The notes beneath the pieces were generated by a model. It was not told the DNA's origin. It worked only from the letters and a program-made list of their open reading frames with translations, and searched no databases. Position numbers and translations under genes: made by a program. Below, one piece after another: positions 59,030 to 64,000 of a stretch of DNA of 64,000 nt; position 1 is the first letter of the stretch; the number at the start of each line of letters is the position of its first letter. Source of the DNA: Cherax quadricarinatus (lineage: Eukaryota > Arthropoda > Malacostraca > Decapoda > Parastacidae). The stretch lies in contig NC_091352.1 in NCBI RefSeq assembly GCF_038502225.1, positions 21,127,216 through 21,191,215 of the forward strand, in the 5' to 3' direction.

Positions 59030-59205
59030 GTTTTTTTTATTGTGTTTATATTTTATTGTGATTTGTGTTTATATTTTATTGTGATTTATTGTGTTTATAT
59101 TTTATTGTGATTTATTGTGTTTATATTTTATTGTGATTTATTGTGTTTATATTTTATTTTGATTTATTGTGTTTATATTTTATTTTGATTTATTGTGTTT
59201 ATATT
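59030..59205. repeat. ~26-bp AT-rich minisatellite, about 7 units
   Basis: The unit is built on TTGTGTTTATATTTTATTGT and GATTTA. The last units replace TTGTGA with TTTTGA. Confidence 0.92.
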
Positions 59206-59275
59206 GTCATTCAGGTTGATGTTTTTGTGTTTAATTATTCATACAGAGTTAACTCAGAACAGTTGATTCACGCCA

Positions 59276-60121
59276 CTACTTCCTCTTTCACACACATTAC
59301 TTCCTCTTTCATATACACTACTTCCTACTTATTCTTTCATAAACACTACTTCCTCTTTCATATACACTACTTCCTCTTTCACACACATTACTTCCTCTTT
59401 CATATACACTACTTCCTCTTTCATATACACTACTTCCTCTTTCATATACACTACTTCCTCTTTCATATACACTACTTCCTCTTTCATATACACTACTTCC
59501 TCTTTCATATACACTACCTCCTCTTTCATATACACTACCTCCTCTTTCATATACACTACTTCCTCTTTCATATACACTACTTCCTCTTTCATATACACTA
59601 CTTCCTCTTTCATATACACTACTTCCTCTTTCATAAACACTACTTCCTCTTTCATATACACTACTTCCTCTTTCATATTCACTACTTCCTCTTTCATAAA
59701 CACTACTTCCTCTTTCATATACACTACTTCCTCTTTCATATTCACTACTTCCTCTTTCATAAACACTACTTCCTCTTTCATATACACTACTTCCTCTTTC
59801 ATATTCACTACTTCCTCTTTCATATACACTACTTATTCTTTCATAAACACTACTTCCTCTTTCATATACACTACTTACTCTTTCATATTCACTACTTCCT
59901 CTTTCATATACACTACTTATTCTTTCATATTCACTACTTCCTCTTTCATATACACTACTTACTCTTTCATATACACTACTTCCTCTTTCATATACACTAC
60001 TTATTCTTTCATAAACACTACTTCCTCTTTCATATACACTACTTACTCTTTCATATTCACTACTTCCTCTTTCATATTCACTACTTATTCTTTCATAAAC
60101 ACTACTTCCTCTTTCATACAC
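59276..60121. repeat. 21-bp minisatellite, about 40 units, open on both strands
   Basis: The unit is approximately CTTTCATATACACTACTTCC plus T. Because 21 is seven codons and the unit lacks stops in several frames, it yields long frames on both strands: plus 59143-60195 with repeated FHIHYFL, minus 60169-59318 with repeated YERGSSV, minus 59829-59329 with repeated MKEEVVY. Point variants (AAACAC, ATTCAC, TATTCT, TACTCT) form short higher-order groups. No start context, conserved domain or flanking exon supports translation. Confidence 0.92.
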
Positions 60122-60329
60122 CACCGATGGTGGTGTTATTCCCACTCTGGTTGACGCTTTTGAAACCAAATAACCAAATTATGAATTTAAAATAACAAAT
60201 AATAATAATATTAAATTATAATGAATTACAGTATAGTATTTTGCGACCACTGTCAGCCTCAGAGTTATCTCTGAGTTACCAGACCTTGCCACGTGGAGGC
60301 CAGTGGTTCGTCTTTAAGGTCCGCCCCCC

Positions 60330-61130
60330 CCCTTGCCTTCCCCAGGTTAATGTATCTAGGAATCCATCCGTGGGCCCCCGGATGTCTCCCCTTCCTCACT
60401 TCCCTAAGGTCAGCTTCGCCTGTGTTCTGTCTGCCTTCCAGCCTCAGCCTTCCCCAGGTTCATGTATCCAGGAATCCATCCGTCCCCCTCCGGATGTTTC
60501 CCCTTCCTCACTTCCCTAAGGTCAGCCTCACCAACCTGTATTCTTGCTGTCCCCATGTTCATGTATCCAGGAATCCATCCGTTCGTTCCCGGATGTCTTT
60601 CCTTACCCACTTACCTAAGGTCGGCGGTGCCTTCCCCGGATCAGTGTCTCCAGGAGTTCACTAGTGTCACCTCAGGTGGACTCCCTTCCCCACTTCCCCA
60701 GAGTCAGCGGTGCCTTCTCCGGATCAGTGTCTCCAGGAGTTCACTAGTGTCACCTCAGGTGGACTCCCTTCCCCACTTCCCCAGAGTCAGCAGTGCCTTC
60801 TCCGGATCAGTGTCTCCAGGAGTCCACTAGTGTCACCTCAGGTGGACTCCCTTCCCCACTTCCCCAGAGTCAGCGGTGCCTTCTCCGGATCAGTGTCTCC
60901 AGGAGTTCACTAGTGTCACCTCAGGTGGACTCCCTTCCCCACTTCCCCAGAGTCAGCGGTGCCTTCCCCGGATCAGTGTCTCCAGGAGTCCACTTGTGTC
61001 ACCTGAGTGGACTCCCTTCCCCACTTCCTCAGAGTCAGCGGTGCCTTCCCCGGATCAGTGTCTCCAGGAGTCCACTAGTGTCACCTCAGGTGGACTCCCT
61101 TCCCCACTTCCCCAGAGTCAGCGGTTGCCA
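60330..61130. repeat. 83-bp minisatellite with an ageing gradient
   Basis: The unit includes GGATCAGTGTCTCCAGGAGT, GTGTCACCTCAGGTGGACTC and CCCCACTTCCCCAGAGTCAG. Six to seven near-identical units cover 60620-61125. To the left (60330-60610) three diverged relatives built on ATGTATCCAGGAATCCATCC and CCTCACTTCCCTAAGGTCAG have a similar period. Successive overlapping open frames start exactly 83 bases apart (60710, 60793, 60876), which confirms the period. 83 is not a multiple of three, so coding is unlikely. Confidence 0.93.
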
Positions 61131-61990
61131 CCTTCAGTGACCTCGCTGCATGGAAACTTGGTCTTGTCTAGCTGGTCTACGGTAGAGACTGTCCAGGTGG
61201 GTGGAATTACTGGAGGTGACACACAGAAAACTGCGTCCAGTAATAACACCCACCAAGACAGCCTGGACCGTAGGTCAGCTAGACGCCACCAAGCTGCCTC
61301 ACAGTTCCGCCACCTCCGAGAGGCTAATTAACATAAATTTTGGAAATCCTTTTATGTTACACTATGAAAATATACTGAGAACAAGTTGTTTTTTTACTTA
61401 TTTACCTGTTTAAAAGTATTTGTGAGTGTTTTATTATTGCAGATGAATACCCAAATGTTGGTTAATTTTTCCACCACCATCATAACTATGTTAAATATTA
61501 CACTGTTTTCATATTTGTTTATTTATCCGTCTTTTACATTTGGCACTGAAAGCCTAACAAGCGCAGAAATTGTTTGCATACACATATATAAGTATTTTCA
61601 CAAATATTTATACGTTTAAACACTATCACCTTACTCATACATAATTATACATACACTTGCATGCATAAAAAAACACACGCAATCCCATGTACTACAAATA
61701 CGCACACAATAATGTACACAATTATCTCCTATCACTATATGTCTGAGATCACACATACACACAAATATGTCGCTCCAAAGCCCATCCCATGAACACTTAT
61801 GTACACGTACATGTGTACACATTCTCATATACATACATGTACTCGTCCACATGATTAAATAATGTAGTAGACACAATATATGGGAAATTTAGATATGATT
61901 ATGATTTAGATATGATTATTCAGAATATATAAGACAAAGAATGTTGGTTTACGGTATTTTGACAACATTCTTTGTGTAACTTGTGAATAT
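61131..61990. other. Unassigned, no gene recognised
   Basis: 61640-61850 is rich in short ACACATAC-type motifs. No shared repeat or domain. Confidence 0.35.
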
Positions 61991-62009
61991 ATAAAGATGA
62001 GACACGACT

Positions 62010-62350
62010 GAGGCACTAGTGGAGGACTGTGTGCCATGTGTACATATTATTATGTGCACATTAAATACACGTGCTATTGTGTATGTGTGCCATGTGTACA
62101 TGTTATGTACACATTAAAGACACGTGCTATTGTGTATGTGTGCCATGTGAACATGTTATGTACACATTAAAGACACGTGTTACTGTGTATGTGTGCCATG
62201 TGTACATGTTATTATGTGCACATTAAATACACGTGTTACTATGTGTGCCATGTGAACATATGTACACACAGTAACACGTGTCTTTAATGTGTACATATGT
62301 TCACATGGCACACATACACAGTAACACGTGTCTTTAATATGTGTGCCATG
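62010..62350. repeat. ~58-bp degenerate tandem repeat with a perfect 27-bp inverted repeat
   Basis: Units contain GTGTGCCATGTGTACATGTT, a TACACATTAA link and GACACGTGTTACTGTGTATG. 62241-62267 and 62289-62315 are exact reverse complements with a 21-base loop, so the last unit is present in inverted orientation. Confidence 0.85.
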
Positions 62351-62354
62351 TGTA

Positions 62355-62545
62355 CATGTGTGTTGATTGGCATGTGTACATGTGCGTTAATGACTGTCAT
62401 GCGTACATGTTGTGTGTTGATTGTCATGTGTACATGTGTGTTGATTGTCATGTGTACATGTGTGTTGATGACTGTCATGTGTACATGTGTGTTGATGACT
62501 GTCATGTGTACATGTGTGTTGATGACTGTCATGTGTACATATTAT
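62355..62545. repeat. ~21-27-bp minisatellite
   Basis: TGTCATGTGTACATGTGTGT with TGATGAC or TGAT links, about seven units. It shares the CATGTGTACATGT core with the preceding repeat. Confidence 0.88.
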
Positions 62546-62784
62546 GTATGTATGAGTGTCAAGTGATAATCTCTAAATCTCCTCCATTAAAACTGAAACA
62601 AATTAAAAAAAACTTCTGTTTTTCGTGTTTCATAAATGAATTTGAAGGTCGCAAATGTTTGTATATATACGTACATGCACGCACATGTATATGTATATAT
62701 ACATACATGCACGCACATGTAAAATGTGTGTACAGAGTTTTAACACAGTATGTTAATAAAGTTCTGGTCTACATGATTGTGTGT

Positions 62785-62792
<8 letters not shown>

Positions 62793-62880
<88 letters not shown>
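62793..62880. repeat. (TA)n microsatellite
   Basis: TA array with one AGATATA interruption at about 62845. Confidence 0.95.
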
Positions 62881-62881
<1 letters not shown>

Positions 62882-62927
62882 CTTTTGATCAAAGTACAGT
62901 GACATCACACGTCTTTAACATCACAGG

Positions 62928-63005
62928 CGACATCACACAACATTACATAAGACCCATTTTTGGGGGTAAATATTTACCATCTTTCTTACATATTGTAACT
63001 TAATT
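62928..63005 (-). pseudogene. Small RTE-like LINE fragment
   Basis: About 75 bases, roughly two thirds identical by eye to 15104-15180 of RTE-like copy 1: GACATCACACAACATTAC against GACATCACACATCCTTGT, then CCATCTTTCTTACATATTGT against CCCTCTTTCCTACATACTCT. The minus strand corresponds to the VRVCRKEGNFFPVKVGLRQG region just before and at the B box. It is too short to date or orient beyond this match. Next to a TA array, like the other RTE pieces. Confidence 0.5.
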
Positions 63006-63700
63006 CAACACTTTAGTTATCAAAACTCAACTCTACTAACATCTCTCATATAACTTTTCCACAAGTATAAATACAGCCAAGTGCAACTTTGCTTTATATA
63101 AGTGTTGTTAAGTTCAGTATTTCAGTGTTTACACATGATCCACAGATTACCTTCACTTTCTCAACTGTCACTCTTCTGTGTTATCAATATTATCTTTATC
63201 ATCACTTCAGTAATTATAATTCTGACAAACTTTACCTGGTATTGTCAACAGTCTCCAGGCTGACAGCAGAGTCAGCCAGGCTGACAGCAGAGTCAGCCAG
63301 GCTGACAGCTGTACCACGGAACTGTGCTCTTCTTTACTGTGAATTATTATGTAGATCATGCAAGTTTTTTCTAATGTTTACTTTTCACTTCCATCTACAC
63401 ATACACATCACTACAAACACACTACTACCAACACACTTATAAGCATACATGTGTACATATTACCATAGACATATCTACACTCTCCCTCACCGTTGTTTAA
63501 TTTAATTTAATATTGTATAAATTGTATAATATTGTATAAATTTGGAAATATTTTGATTAAATGATTTAAAGTTTCTTAAGAAAGTGCAAAGAGGGTTATA
63601 ATATTTTGATGAAATAATGTGAGAAAAGATGTAAATATGTGAAGAAGTGACTAACTTGAGAGACTTGTGGTTGAGATAAAGAAAATATTCTGTCAACTTG
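63006..63700. other. Unassigned; contains a threefold 21-bp repeat
   Basis: AGGCTGACAGCAGAGTCAGC is repeated at 63257-63310. Otherwise A/T-rich with no domain. Confidence 0.45.
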
Positions 63701-63734
63701 GATGATTCGATCTCTTGACAATAAGAATTTTGGT

Positions 63735-64000
63735 GGTGGCTGCCACAACCTGGCCAGTACGACTGTTGCCACAACCTGGCCAGTACGACTGTGTTGCCAC
63801 AACCTGGCCAGTACGACTGTGTGTTGCCACAACCTGGCCAGTACGACTGTGTGTTGCCACAACCTGGCCAGTACGACTGTTGCCACAACCTGGCCAGTAC
63901 AACTGTGTTGCCACAACCTGGCCAGTACGACTGTGTTGCCACAACCTGGCCAGTACGACTGTGTTGCCACAACCTGGCCAGTACGACTGTGTTGCCACAA
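63735..64000. repeat. 26-32-bp minisatellite, continues past the window end
   Basis: The core GCCACAACCTGGCCAGTACG is separated by ACTGTT, ACTGTGTT or ACTGTGTGTT, so unit length varies in steps of two through a small GT run. About ten units are visible. Open in all minus frames (TGQVVA, YWPGCGN, VLARLWQ) as a by-product. Confidence 0.95.

Noticed and set aside
59143..60195. 350-codon open frame that could look like a repetitive membrane protein
   Set aside because: Made of identical 21-bp units that are open on both strands, with no domain, no exon structure and AT-rich repeat flanks.

Overview
This window looks like intergenic or intronic DNA from an arthropod, most likely a decapod crustacean such as a crayfish. 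That assignment is an inference from repeat types (CR1-, RTE- and Penelope-like retroelements, tRNA-derived SINEs, very long TA and GT arrays) and was not checked by a search. I found no convincing host protein-coding gene, rRNA or functional tRNA. Every long open frame is either transposon coding sequence or a by-product of tandem repeats.

Layout. 0-13 kb: SINEs, decayed CR1/L2-type LINE pieces on both strands, a 31-bp minisatellite, long GT and CA arrays and several fold-back repeats. 13.9-17.5 kb: a nearly complete RTE-like LINE on the minus strand, broken by one stop codon and an endonuclease deletion. 17.5-20.1 kb: fold-back elements, TA arrays and the first copy of a ~385-bp MITE-like element. 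20.7-25.2 kb: two minus-strand CR1-like LINE copies. 25-34 kb: microsatellites, a large fold-back pair, MITE copy 2, SINEs and a diffuse old repeat. 34-41 kb: further CR1-like copies on both strands, one with a nested insertion. 41.6-43.6 kb: a satellite of about 60 units of 34 bp. 44.2-48.3 kb: a nest of MITE copy 3, two Penelope-like elements with GIY-YIG endonuclease domains (one flanked by long inverted repeats) and half of a Tc1-like transposon. 48.9-49.4 kb: probable hAT remnant. 49.6-56.8 kb: MITE copy 4, a 5'-truncated RTE-like LINE, a fold-back, and an almost complete LINE that combines an N-terminal zinc finger, a reverse transcriptase with an FLDDG catalytic box and a restriction-like endonuclease. 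57-64 kb: a CR1-like tail, a tRNA-like piece and a run of unrelated minisatellites reaching the window edge.

How the parts relate. Three couplings recur. (1) Transposon ends and TA arrays: nearly every long (TA)n abuts the end of a MITE, Penelope-like, RTE-like or RLE-type element. (2) CR1-like 3' ends and GT/CA arrays: the 3' end carrying TAGGTGAGTAC runs into (AC)n, often with the tail duplicated. (3) A short motif, roughly YTGANRA, one base, a 4-6 bp hairpin, then GAAA, appears at about a dozen places. It lies in Penelope-like ends and fold-back pairs and resembles the conserved core of hammerhead ribozymes, which are known in Penelope-like elements. One copy sits in a 110-bp insert with a 12-bp target-site duplication inside a MITE, which shows that such pieces move.

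Element boundaries are read by eye from homology between copies in this window and are good to perhaps 10-30 bases unless a duplication defines them. Clade names rest on motif recognition.
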